Made by a program: the position numbers and the translations under genes. The notes under the pieces were generated by a model. That model had not been told where the DNA came from. It saw only the letters and a list, made by a program, of their open reading frames with translations, and did no database searches. A stretch of 64,000 bases of DNA from Agromyces intestinalis (GTDB taxonomy: Bacteria; Actinomycetota; Actinomycetes; Actinomycetales; Microbacteriaceae): assembly GCF_008365295.1 (NCBI RefSeq), contig NZ_CP043505.1, positions 2,170,001 to 2,234,000 of the forward strand. The letters are read 5' to 3'. Of the stretch, positions 15,530 through 24,503 are shown one piece after another. The stretch's first letter is position 1. Each line of letters begins with the position of its first letter.

Positions 15530-17668
15530 CTAACCGCCCATCGTGAGCCCGGCGCGCACGAGCTGCGGCACCGAGGCATCCGGCAGGTAGGCGCGCACGA
15601 GCGCGACGCCGATGCGCGCGAGGTCGGCGCCGTCGCCGTAGAGCAGGTACAGCGGCTCGGCGCGCGGGTTGAATTTCTGCTTGAAGCGGTGCAGCGAGCG
15701 GAACCCGTAGGCCGGCTCCAGCAGCGCGCCGAGCCGGTCGAGCACGCGCTCGACGGATGACTCGCCCTCGAGCTCCTCGGAATGCGCGAGCGGTGCGCCT
15801 GAGAGCGACAGGAACTGCGCGCCCTCGTCGCGGAACGCGAGCGCCGACGACCCGATCAGGAACTCCATCACCGGCGGGAAGCCGCCGTCGCGTCGGCGCA
15901 TCAGGTCGAGGGTCCAGCCGCGCGGGCTTCCGCCGGGTGCGTACACGGGCAGCCAGCTCAGGAACCCCTCGATGGTGCCGTCGGATGTCTCGGCCAGCGC
16001 CATTCGCACCGCGGGGTCGAGCGCCTCGTCGATCGACCCGAGGGTGAAGCGCATCTCGGGCAGGCCCTTGTCGCCCACCCACTGCTCGGAGATCGCACCG
16101 ATCTGCGCCCGCACCGACCGCGGCTCGGTCGCGAGCGAGGCGAACCGGAACCGCACGCCCTCGCGCTCGGCGCGGTTCAGCGAAGTACGTACTGCCCCCC
16201 ACCGCTTGCCGGTGAACTCGAGCCCGGGCAGGTCGACGAGGGTGTCTTCGGCGATCTGCAGCGCGTGCCAGCCGCGCGGCATCGCGTCGCGGGCGGCCGC
16301 GCTCGCGCCGAACACGCACACGATGAACCCGCCGCGCTCAGCGGCGCTCGCGAAACCGGCGAGCGCCTCACCGAGCTCGTCGGGCGGAGCGATCGGATCG
16401 CCGAGCACGAGTGCGACGCCCTGGTGGGTCTGGTAGGCGACGACCGTGCCCGGCGCGCCGAAGAAATGCCGGTTGTCGCGCCAGGTGGCCATCCACGACA
16501 GCACGCCGCCACCGGTCGTCTGGACGACGTCGCGGGCCTCCTCGATTCGGGCACCGGGCCGATCGGCGCCGTGATCGCCGTGGAGCCGGCGGCGCAACCG
16601 CGCCCGGAACGCCCGCGCGCACACGAGCAGCCAGAGAAGCAGCACCGCCCAGAGGAACCCGGTGGCCGCGGCGAACGCGAGGCCCTCACGGTCGTCGAAG
16701 TCGCCGGCGTCGACCGCGCCCGACGAGCCGCCGAGCAGATCGGGGTGCGCGATGAACACGACCGCGAGCGCGCCGACAAGCACGTTGAGAGCTGCGAGCA
16801 CGAGCGTCGTGATCCACGCCGCTCGGTAGCCGCGGCGCAGTCCGGTCGCCACGACCACGACGATCACGGTATCGATCAGCACGTCGATCAGGTCCATGCC
16901 ACCGGCGTAGGTCGCTCCGAACGGCCCGCGCGTCGGCACGAGGGCGGCGAGCACCTGCACGGCGGTCAGGGCGATGATCGCGACGAACGCGACGAACCGC
17001 TGCTCACGCAGGGTCGGCTTCGTGAACGACCGAGCGTTCATGAGCAGCACGGTGCCGACCGCGACGGCGTGCTCGACGTCGGCGATCGACCCGAGGAACA
17101 GCACGCTCACCAACACGAACGCGGTGAGCACGAGCAGCGCGCGGCTGCGCCACGGCGACCCGAGGCTCGCCCCGGCTGCGGCCAGGCACGCCATCACGCC
17201 GCCAGACGGCCCGACGTCGACCTGCGTGACGAGCCCTTCGGCCCAAGTGGAACCGAACTCGGCGAACGCGGCGATGACGATCGCGGCCCCCACGACCGCG
17301 ATCGCCTGCCCGCCGATGAAGTACGCCGACGCGGCCCTCGACCCGCGGCGCAGTTCGAGCCATCCGACTCCCAGCGGCACGAGCACCGCCAGGATCAGAT
17401 AGCCCCACGGCGTGATCACGAGGAAGGTGCCCGTGACGACCGTCCACCATCGACCGTCGGCGAACGACGGCGCCCCGTACGCGAAGGTCTCGTACCAGTC
17501 GGCCTCGGTGATCGGCCGCACCAACCCACCGGTCGCGATGCCGACGACGAGCAGCGCCGCCATGAGCGCGAGCGTGAACGGCACGCGGGCGAGGAACGCG
17601 ATCGGGCGCGGGGTCGTGCGTGCGGGCGTGGCGGTCGGCGCCGGTTCGCGTTCGGATGTCACGGTCAT
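15530..17668 (-). CDS. MprF-like membrane protein: rhomboid-like N-terminus plus DUF2156 domain
   Basis: Polytopic protein of 712 residues. The first half holds about eight to ten helices. Residues 25-230 resemble a rhomboid fold (YETFAYGAPSFADGRWWTVVTG, GPSGGVMACLAAAG with the Gly-x-Ser position present as GPSGG). The C-terminal half (about 375-700) is a DUF2156/GNAT-like domain as in phosphatidylglycerol lysyltransferases, with GDPIAPPDE, FTGKRWGAVRTSLNRAEREG and RFKQKFNPRAEPLYLLYG. The likely role is aminoacylation of a membrane lipid, or an uncharacterised relative of it. The ATG at 17668 begins MTVTSEREP. It converges with the surface-protein gene across a 93-base gap with no clear terminator. 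Confidence 0.85.
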   Translation of the reverse strand: MTVTSEREPAPTATPARTTPRPIAFLARVPFTLALMAALLVVGIATGGLVRPITEADWYETFAYGAPSFADGRWWTVVTGTFLVITPWGYLILAVLVPLGVGWLELRRGSRAASAYFIGGQAIAVVGAAIVIAAFAEFGSTWAEGLVTQVDVGPSGGVMACLAAAGASLGSPWRSRALLVLTAFVLVSVLFLGSIADVEHAVAVGTVLLMNARSFTKPTLREQRFVAFVAIIALTAVQVLAALVPTRGPFGATYAGGMDLIDVLIDTVIVVVVATGLRRGYRAAWITTLVLAALNVLVGALAVVFIAHPDLLGGSSGAVDAGDFDDREGLAFAAATGFLWAVLLLWLLVCARAFRARLRRRLHGDHGADRPGARIEEARDVVQTTGGGVLSWMATWRDNRHFFGAPGTVVAYQTHQGVALVLGDPIAPPDELGEALAGFASAAERGGFIVCVFGASAAARDAMPRGWHALQIAEDTLVDLPGLEFTGKRWGAVRTSLNRAEREGVRFRFASLATEPRSVRAQIGAISEQWVGDKGLPEMRFTLGSIDEALDPAVRMALAETSDGTIEGFLSWLPVYAPGGSPRGWTLDLMRRRDGGFPPVMEFLIGSSALAFRDEGAQFLSLSGAPLAHSEELEGESSVERVLDRLGALLEPAYGFRSLHRFKQKFNPRAEPLYLLYGDGADLARIGVALVRAYLPDASVPQLVRAGLTMGG

Positions 17669-17765
17669 CGGATGCCTCCCCCCAAGGCGTGTGCCCACGG
17701 TATCGGCGCGCGGCTCGTCGCGACAAGAACCCGCGGTCGCCGTTGGTCGAGGGGTGAGCGCATGC

Positions 17766-19043
17766 TCACGGAGTCGCCGCGATCGCGGCCCGTCGCTCGC
17801 GCAGGTGCACGGCGATGAGGGGGTCGCCGGTGAGCGCGATGGCACGGTCGAAGGCGACGGATGCCTCGCCGGCAGCCCCCGCCGTCGCGAGCAGGTGAGC
17901 ACGGGTCGCCCAGGCCGGCTGGAACTCCTCGGCCTCCGAGCCGATGGCGTCGAGCAGCGCGAGTCCCGCGGTCGGGCCGTCGGCGCGCCCGACCGCGGCG
18001 GCGTGGGCGACCCGGGCGCCGAGCGTCGGCGATACGGCGACGAGCGCCGCGTACAGGCGTGCGACCGCGTCGGCGGCCCCGGGCCGCGGGTCATCCGTCG
18101 CGCGCGCGTCATGCGCGGACTGGATCGCCGCCTCGAGCTGGAACCGGCCCGGCGGTACTCCCGCTCGCCCCGCGCCGGCGGCACCGCCGACCACGGCGGC
18201 TGTGCGGAGCATCCGCTCGCCCTGCTCGATGAGCGGTCGCGACCAGCGTGACGGGTCCTGCTCGTCGAGCGGGATGAACCGGCCGTCGACGACGCGCGCG
18301 TCCGCGCGTGCGAGCGACAGTGCGATGAGGGCGGCGAGGCCCCAGGCCTCGGCGTCGGTGCGCAGCAGGCCGGCTGTGGTGACGGCGAGTTGGAGCGCCT
18401 CGAAGGCGAGTTCGCCCGACTCGGTCGCGTCGACCGAGTAGGCGCCGTAGATCGCTTCGAGCACCGCGGTGGTGCGCCCGGGCAGGTCGTGCAGGGTCGG
18501 CAGGGCGAACGGGATGCCGGCCTGACGGATGCGGCGCTTGGCCCGCACCAGCCGTTGCGCCATCGTCGCCGGTGCCACGGCGAACGCGCGCGCGATCACG
18601 GCGGCATCGACGCCGAGGACGACCTGCAGCATCAGGGGCGCACGGATACCGGGATCGATCGCCGGATGCGCGCACGCGAACAGCAGCTCGAGCCGCCGAT
18701 CGGGGATGCCGTCGAGAGATTCGAGCGCGTCGTCGATGGTGTGCATGATGGTCTCGTCGTCGAGCGGGGCCGAGCGAGTGGCCGCGGCACCGGCCAGCAG
18801 GTCGCGCTGGCGGTTGCGCGCCACCGTGAGCAGCCAAGCATCGGGATTGTCGGGCACGCCGTCGCGCGGCCAGCGCTCGAGTGCGCGCTCGACCGCGTCG
18901 GACAGCACGTCCTCGGCGAGCGGGATGTCTCGGGTCGAGCTCGCGAGCATCGCGACGAGCCGCCCGGCTGAGCGGCGAACGGCCGATGCCGCGGCGTCGG
19001 CGGCGTCCGCCGGGCCCGGGACATCCACCGCGTCGGCGCTCAC
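17766..19043 (-). CDS. ECF sigma factor, ECF42-type with C-terminal TPR-like extension
   Basis: RNA polymerase sigma factor of 425 residues. Region 2 includes ALASSTRDIPLAEDVLSDAVE-like sequence and PDNPDAWLLTVARNRQRD. Region 4 is LMLQVVLGVDAAVIARAFAV followed by TMAQRLVRAKRRIR. The remaining 220 residues form the alpha-helical DUF6596/TPR extension typical of ECF42, which in characterised members is needed for activity in place of an anti-sigma factor. The GTG at 19043 overlaps the stop of the DGPF gene (GTGA). The pairing of the two is the hallmark of this group. Target promoters are not visible here. Confidence 0.9.
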   Translation of the reverse strand: MSADAVDVPGPADAADAAASAVRRSAGRLVAMLASSTRDIPLAEDVLSDAVERALERWPRDGVPDNPDAWLLTVARNRQRDLLAGAAATRSAPLDDETIMHTIDDALESLDGIPDRRLELLFACAHPAIDPGIRAPLMLQVVLGVDAAVIARAFAVAPATMAQRLVRAKRRIRQAGIPFALPTLHDLPGRTTAVLEAIYGAYSVDATESGELAFEALQLAVTTAGLLRTDAEAWGLAALIALSLARADARVVDGRFIPLDEQDPSRWSRPLIEQGERMLRTAAVVGGAAGAGRAGVPPGRFQLEAAIQSAHDARATDDPRPGAADAVARLYAALVAVSPTLGARVAHAAAVGRADGPTAGLALLDAIGSEAEEFQPAWATRAHLLATAGAAGEASVAFDRAIALTGDPLIAVHLRERRAAIAATP

Positions 19044-19435
19044 GTCGCCTGCGGATCGACCTGCCAGTGCCGGGAGTCGAGGTCGAACCAGGTGCCGACG
19101 GGCCGCACCTCGACGGTGCCCCACGTGACCGACGGCGCCTTCGCGGCCCACTCGAGCGCCTGGTCGAGGTCGGCGACGTCGATCAGGAACCGGCCGCCGA
19201 GGGCCTCGCGGGTGTCGGCGAACGGGCCGTCCTGCACCTGCAGCTCGCCGGCCTTGCGGGTGACCTGCGTGGTCGCCGACGACGGCGCGAGCACGTCGGC
19301 GCCGATGAGCACGCCGGCGTCGGCGAGCGCCGTCGCGTACTCCTGGAACGCCCGCTGGCCCTCTTGGATCGCGGCCTCGTCGAGCTCGCCTTCGGCCATG
19401 AGCTCGGGGTAGTGCAACAGCAGCGTGTACCGCAT
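19040..19435 (-). CDS. DGPF/YCII-family protein
   Basis: Small cytoplasmic protein of 131 residues with a ferredoxin-like YCII fold. It begins MRYTLLLHYPE and carries the eponymous DGPF motif at 69-72 (VQDGPFAD), followed by EALGGRFLIDVADLDQALEWA. It is translationally coupled to the ECF42 sigma factor. Members of this family are the usual targets or partners of ECF42, but their biochemical role is not known. The start is the first ATG of the conserved block; 79 bases separate it from the next gene. Confidence 0.92.
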   Translation of the reverse strand: MRYTLLLHYPELMAEGELDEAAIQEGQRAFQEYATALADAGVLIGADVLAPSSATTQVTRKAGELQVQDGPFADTREALGGRFLIDVADLDQALEWAAKAPSVTWGTVEVRPVGTWFDLDSRHWQVDPQAT

Positions 19436-19514
19436 GGTGGTCCTTCCTCTCGTCATGCTGACATCGGAATGACGATCCGGCCAGCCCCCGATCGACAGGC
19501 GGATGGGGCGCCGG

Positions 19515-20906
19515 CTACGCCCAGCGGTGCTCGAGGGAGTAGACGCCGGGCGGGTGGGGAAGGGCGGCCGCGGCGAGGGCGGCGGCGACGCCGGAGGCAT
19601 CCTCGCGCATCATGCCCACCGTGACGCGCACGAACGCGCCGGGCACGAACGCGCCCCCCGCGCCGTCGGGCGCGAGGAACGGCGAGCCGGGTGCCACGCG
19701 GATCCCCGCCGCCGCGAGCTGCACGAGCGCCGATCGCTCGTCGTGCACGGGCAGCCAGGTGTTGATGCCGTCGGATCGGGTCGGTTCGACGCCGAATCCC
19801 TCGAGCGCCGCAGCCAGCGCGCGCTGCCTGGCGTAGTACTGCCGGGTCGCCTCGGCGACCTCGTCCATCGACTCGCCGTCGGTGAGCAGGTCGACGAGGA
19901 TCCGTTGCAGCATGCGCGACGTCCACCCCGGCCCGAGCATCCGGCGTGCGACGATCGGGTCGACGACCGACGCCGGGCCGCCGATGGCCGCGATCCGCAG
20001 GTCGGGGCCGTGCGACTTCGAGAAGCTGCGCACGTGCAGCACCCGGTCGGGCAGCCAGCGGCCGAGGCTGACGTCGGCCGATGTCGAGATCTGGCCCGAG
20101 TGGTCGTCTTCGATGACGAGCACGTCGGCGCCGTTGGGGTGGTTCGCGAGCAGGCGGGCGAGCCGCTCGGCGCGTTCGGCCGTCATCGATGCGCCGGTCG
20201 GGTTCTGGGCCCGCGGCTGCAGCAGCACGACCCGGGGCTTCTGCCCGAGCGCGGCCGAGAGCGACTCGGGCGTCACGCCCTCGGCGTCGACGGCGACGGG
20301 CACCCGGCTCGCGCCGAGCGCGTCGAGCAGGTCGAAGAACGGCGGGAATCCGGGCACCTCGACGGCGACCCGGTCGCCGAAGCGCACGGATGCCTCGAGC
20401 GCGCGACTCACCGCATCGAGCGCGCCGTCCACCACGGTGACGGCCTCGGCCTCGTACGGCCAGCCGTCGCGCAGCACGCGTTCGAGCTCGGGGATGACGG
20501 GCAGGTCGTGGTAGCTCGGGGTGTCGGCGATCGCCGAGACCCGGGCGAGCGCGCGGCCGAGTCGCGGCAGCAGCAGGGGGTCGGGCGTGCCGCGCGAGAG
20601 GTCGAGCCGGGTCGGGCCCAGGTGGCCCGCGAGGCCCTGCGTGCGCGGCGGCAGCCACGAGGCATCCGCTTGCCTGACGAAGGAGCCGGCCCGCCCGCGC
20701 GACACGATGAGCCCGGCGCGAGACAGCGCCTGCCAGGCCTGGCTGACCGTCGCCGGGCTCACGCCGAGCTCGGCCGCGAGCGCACGCACGGTGGGCAGTC
20801 GCTCGCCCGGAGCGAGCCGGCCGCCGGTGATGAGTCGCGCGATCGAGGCGGCGATGTCGCTCGGCGACCCGCCGTCGATCTCGATTCCGCTGTGCACGGT
20901 TTCCAC
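19515..20906 (-). CDS. MocR/PdxR-type regulator (GntR HTH fused to aminotransferase)
   Basis: PLP-binding transcription factor of about 463 residues. A GntR winged helix (about 10-75; APGERLPTVRALAAELGVSP) joins a class I aminotransferase domain with QPRAQNPTG, VIEDDHSG and the PLP-lysine segment VRSFSKSHGPDLRI. The start is uncertain: GTG 20906 or GTG 20897; the ORF extends upstream without coding character. It diverges from the pyrimidine-degradation operon, so it is the likely local regulator. MocR proteins often sense an amine or amino acid such as beta-alanine, but the ligand here is inferred. Confidence 0.88.
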   Translation of the reverse strand: METVHSGIEIDGGSPSDIAASIARLITGGRLAPGERLPTVRALAAELGVSPATVSQAWQALSRAGLIVSRGRAGSFVRQADASWLPPRTQGLAGHLGPTRLDLSRGTPDPLLLPRLGRALARVSAIADTPSYHDLPVIPELERVLRDGWPYEAEAVTVVDGALDAVSRALEASVRFGDRVAVEVPGFPPFFDLLDALGASRVPVAVDAEGVTPESLSAALGQKPRVVLLQPRAQNPTGASMTAERAERLARLLANHPNGADVLVIEDDHSGQISTSADVSLGRWLPDRVLHVRSFSKSHGPDLRIAAIGGPASVVDPIVARRMLGPGWTSRMLQRILVDLLTDGESMDEVAEATRQYYARQRALAAALEGFGVEPTRSDGINTWLPVHDERSALVQLAAAGIRVAPGSPFLAPDGAGGAFVPGAFVRVTVGMMREDASGVAAALAAAALPHPPGVYSLEHRWA

Positions 20907-20946
20907 CCTGTCTGCCTCTTGCCGCGAACGGGAGCGACCCTCACAA

Positions 20947-20992
20947 TGACTTACACGTACGTCACAGAGTGAAACACAAGGGAAATGTTCAC
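20947..20992. promoter_or_regulatory. Inverted repeats in the MocR/pyrimidine operon intergenic region
   Basis: TGAC-N10-GTCA at 20947-20964 and GTGAA-N14-TTCAC at 20969-20992 lie in the 237-base divergent gap (20907-21143). They are candidate MocR operators. No consensus -35/-10 pair stands out; the region is noticeably less GC-rich than its surroundings. Confidence 0.4.
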
Positions 20993-21143
20993 GCCGAAGA
21001 ATAACAGAACGGGTCGGATGGCCCGCCACGTTCTCGGCACCACCTCTCGGCGTCTGGTCAGATCCCGGTAGGCGAGCACCACCGCGCACCCGCGCAACGC
21101 CCACCGCGGACGGCAACGACGCCGACCTGAAACAGGAGGCAGT

Positions 21144-21992
21144 ATGACGATCGTCCGAGCGGCCATCACGCAGACGACCTGGACCGGCGACAAGGACTCG
21201 ATGCTCGACAAGCACGAGCAGTTCGCGCGAGACGCCGCGGCGCAGGGCGCCCAGGTGATCTCATTCCAGGAGCTGTTCTACGGGCCGTACTTCGGCATCA
21301 CCGAGGACGTGAAGTACTACGACTACGCCGAGCCGGCCGACGGCCCGATCGTGCAGCGCTTCGCCGCGCTCGCGAAGGAGCTCGGCATGGTCATGGTGCT
21401 GCCGATCTATGAAGAGGAGCAGCCCGGCGTCTACTACAACACCGCGGTCGTCGTCGATGCCGACGGCACCATCCTCGGCAAGTACCGCAAGCACCACATC
21501 CCGAACCTCGACAAGTTCTGGGAGAAGTTCTACTTCCGCCCCGGCAACCTCGGCTATCCGGTCTTCCAGACCGCGGTCGGGCCGATCGGCGTGTACATCT
21601 GCTACGACCGGCACTTCCCCGAGGGGTGGCGCGAGCTGGGCCTGAACGGCGCGCAGATCGTGTTCAACCCGAACGCCACGAAGCCGGGCCTGTCGAACCG
21701 GCTGTGGGAGATCGAGCAGCCCGCCGCGGCCGCCGCGAACGGCTACTTCATCGGCGCCGCGAACCGGGTCGGCCTCGAAGACAACGAGTACGGCGACCTC
21801 GCGGTGAACTTCTACGGAAAGAGCCAGTTCGTCGATCCGCAGGGCAACATCGTGGGCGACTACGGCTCCGAGACCTCCGAAGAGGTCGTGGTGCGCGACC
21901 TCGACCTCGACATGATCCGCCAGGTGCGCAACGCCTGGCAGTTCTACCGCGACCGCCGCCCCGAGTCGTACACCTCCATCCCCAAGCCGTGA
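21144..21992 (+). CDS. Beta-ureidopropionase-like carbon-nitrogen hydrolase
   Basis: Nitrilase-superfamily amidase of 282 residues, likely hydrolysing N-carbamoyl-beta-alanine (or the thymine-derived homologue) to the beta-amino acid, CO2 and ammonia. The catalytic triad is visible: Glu 43 (SFQELFYGPYF), Lys 116 (KYRKHHIP) and Cys 153 (YICYDRHFPEGWREL). A strong ribosome site AGGAGG lies seven bases before ATG 21144. It is first in the operon, directly before dihydropyrimidinase, which provides its substrate. Confidence 0.92.
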   Translation: MTIVRAAITQTTWTGDKDSMLDKHEQFARDAAAQGAQVISFQELFYGPYFGITEDVKYYDYAEPADGPIVQRFAALAKELGMVMVLPIYEEEQPGVYYNTAVVVDADGTILGKYRKHHIPNLDKFWEKFYFRPGNLGYPVFQTAVGPIGVYICYDRHFPEGWRELGLNGAQIVFNPNATKPGLSNRLWEIEQPAAAAANGYFIGAANRVGLEDNEYGDLAVNFYGKSQFVDPQGNIVGDYGSETSEEVVVRDLDLDMIRQVRNAWQFYRDRRPESYTSIPKP

Positions 21993-22023
21993 GGCCGGCC
22001 GAGTCGTAAAGGAGCGAGCCCCC

Positions 22024-23460
22024 ATGACCACCACCCTCATCTTCGGCGGCACCGTCGTGAGCGCCACGGGCCGCGTCGCCGCCGACGTGCTCGTCGACGG
22101 CGAGCGCATCGTCGCCGTGCTCGAGCCGGGCAGCGAACTGCTCGGGTCGGATGTCGCGACCTCCGTCGACCGCGTCATCGACGCGACCGGCAAGTACGTG
22201 ATCCCCGGCGGCATCGACGCCCACACGCACATGCAGCTGCCGTTCGGCGGCACCGAGGCATCCGACACCTTCGAGAGCGGAACCCGTGCCGCCGCGCACG
22301 GCGGCACGACGAGCATCGTCGACTTCGCGGTGCAGACCTACGGGCAGCGCGTCGAAGACGGCCTGGCCGCCTGGCACGAGAAGGCCGCGGGCAACTGCGC
22401 GATCGACTACGGGTTCCACCAGATCATCGGCGACGTGAACGAGGCATCGCTCGACGCGATGCGCAAGCTCCCCGACGAGGGCATCACCAGCTTCAAGCTC
22501 TTCATGGCGTATCCGGGGGTCTTCTACTCGGATGACGCGCAGATCCTGAAGGCGATGCAGGTGTCGCGCGACACCGGCATGCTCACGATGATGCACGCCG
22601 AGAACGGGCCCGCGATCGACGTGCTCGCAGCGCAGCTCGTCGAGCAGGGCAAGACCGACCCGTACTACCACGGCATCGCCCGCGCGTGGGAGATGGAGGA
22701 AGAGGCGACCCACCGCGCGATCATGCTCGCGAAACTCACCGGGGCGCCGCTCTACGTGGTGCACGTGTCGGCGAAGCAGGCGGTCGAGCAGCTCGCCTGG
22801 GCGCGCGACAAGGGGCAGAACGTCTACGGCGAGACCTGCCCGCAGTACCTGTACCTCTCGCTCGAGGAGCAGCTCGGGGCATCCAGCGACCAGTGGGGCG
22901 CCTTCGAGGGTGCCAAGTGGGTGTGCTCGACACCGCTGCGCTCGCGAGCAGAGGGTCACCAGGACTCGATGTGGCAGGCGCTGCGCACCAACGACCTGCA
23001 GATGGTGTCGACCGACCACTGCCCGTTCTGCATGAAAGACCAGAAAGAGCTCGGGCTCGGCGACTTCCGCAAGATCCCGAACGGCATCGGCTCGATCGAG
23101 CACCGCATGGACCTCATGTACCAGGGTGTCGTGACCGGCGAGATCACGCTCGAGCGCTGGGTGGAGCTCACCTCCACCACCCCGGCGCGCATGTTCGGCC
23201 TGTACGGGCGCAAGGGCGTCATCCAGCCGGGCGCCGACGCGGACATCGTCGTGTACGACCCTGCCGGTCATACGAGCATCGGGGTCGACAAGACGCACCA
23301 CATGAACATGGACCACTCGGCGTGGGAGGGCTTCGAGATCGACGGGCACGTCGACACGGTCATCTCGCGGGGCAAGGTCGTCGTCGACGGGAACGAGTAC
23401 CTCGGCACCAAGGGCGACGGGAAGTTCCTGAAGCGCGGCCTCAGCCAGTACCTGATCTGA
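22024..23460 (+). CDS. hydA: Dihydropyrimidinase (D-hydantoinase)
   Basis: Opens the ring of 5,6-dihydrouracil or dihydrothymine to the N-carbamoyl beta-amino acid. The 478 residues hold an amidohydrolase barrel with the zinc pair DAHTHM (His 67, His 69), the carbamylated Lys 158 in TSFKLFMAYPG, VVHVSAK, GETCPQYL and the late Asp region STDHCPF. These are standard for cyclic amidohydrolases of this branch. It follows the ureidopropionase gene by 31 bases. The C-terminal half contains the common FGLYGRKGVIQPGADADIV motif. Confidence 0.94.
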   Translation: MTTTLIFGGTVVSATGRVAADVLVDGERIVAVLEPGSELLGSDVATSVDRVIDATGKYVIPGGIDAHTHMQLPFGGTEASDTFESGTRAAAHGGTTSIVDFAVQTYGQRVEDGLAAWHEKAAGNCAIDYGFHQIIGDVNEASLDAMRKLPDEGITSFKLFMAYPGVFYSDDAQILKAMQVSRDTGMLTMMHAENGPAIDVLAAQLVEQGKTDPYYHGIARAWEMEEEATHRAIMLAKLTGAPLYVVHVSAKQAVEQLAWARDKGQNVYGETCPQYLYLSLEEQLGASSDQWGAFEGAKWVCSTPLRSRAEGHQDSMWQALRTNDLQMVSTDHCPFCMKDQKELGLGDFRKIPNGIGSIEHRMDLMYQGVVTGEITLERWVELTSTTPARMFGLYGRKGVIQPGADADIVVYDPAGHTSIGVDKTHHMNMDHSAWEGFEIDGHVDTVISRGKVVVDGNEYLGTKGDGKFLKRGLSQYLI

Positions 23461-23487
23461 CCGCCCCGAACCCCGAACGGAGCATCC

Positions 23488-24503
23488 ATGGAATTCGGCG
23501 CAGTCCTCCAGACCAACCCGCCCGCGTCGCGCACGGTGCAGCTCGCGAAGCTCGCCGAGGTGCACGGCTTCAGCCACGTGTGGACGTTCGACTCGCACCT
23601 GCTCTGGCAGGAGCCGTACGTCATCTACAGCCGCATCCTCGCCGAGACGCAGCGGATCAAGGTCGGTCCGTTCGTCACGACCCCGCGACCCGCGACTGGA
23701 CGGTCACCGCGTCGACGTTCGCCACGCTCAACGAGATGTACGGCAACCGCACGGTGTGCGGCATCGGCCGCGGCGACTCTGCGGTGCGCGTGACGAACGG
23801 CAAGCCGACCACGATGGCCGAGCTGCGCGAGGCGATCCACGTCATCCGTGAGCTCGGGAACTCGCGGTCGGTCGAGTACAAGGGCTCGACCCTGCAGTTC
23901 CCGTGGTCGAAGGGCTCGGAGCTCGAGGTGTGGGTCGCGGCCTACGGACCGATGGCGCTGAAGCTCACCGGTGAGGTCGGCGACGGGTTCATCCTGCAGC
24001 TGGCCGACGTCGACATCGCCGAGTGGATGATCAAGACGGTTCGGGATGCCGCGGAGCGCGCCGGCCGCGACCCGATGTCGATCAAGTTCTGCGTGGCGGC
24101 GCCGTTCTACATCGGCGATGACTGGGCGCACATGCGCGACCAGTGCCGCTGGTTCGGCGGAATGGTGGGCAACCACGTCGCCGACATCGTCGAGAAGTAC
24201 GGGGCGCATGGCACGGTGCCCGACGCCTTGACCGACTACATCCGCGGGCGCGAGGGCTACGACTACAACGAGCACGGGCGAGCCGGCAACTCGCACACGC
24301 AGTTCGTGCCCGACGAGATCGTCGAGCGCTTCTGCGTGCTTGGGTCGGCCGACGAGCACCTGCAGAAGCTCAAGCAGCTCGCCGAGCTCGGTGTGGACCA
24401 GTTCGCCGGTTACCTCCAGCACGACAACAAAGAGGAGACCCTGCGGGTCTACGGCGAGACCGTCATCCCGGCGATGTCCGAGCACGTCACGGCGAAGTCA
24501 TGA
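23488..24503 (+). pseudogene. F420-dependent LLM oxidoreductase (TIGR03842-like), interrupted by a -1 frameshift
   Basis: A luciferase-like oxidoreductase of about 338 residues if read through. Frame one runs MEFGAVLQTNPPASRTVQLAKL to VGPFVT (about residue 64). The rest, from ATRDWTVTASTFATLNEMYGNR to the stop at 24503, is in another frame. The reading VGPFVTNPATRDW is restored by adding one A in the run at 23679-23684 (ACGACCCCG to ACGAACCCCG). Everything downstream is intact and its stop overlaps the next gene by four bases, so decay is recent or the shift is a sequencing error. It lies exactly where a dihydropyrimidine-forming reductase would be expected. Confidence 0.85.
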
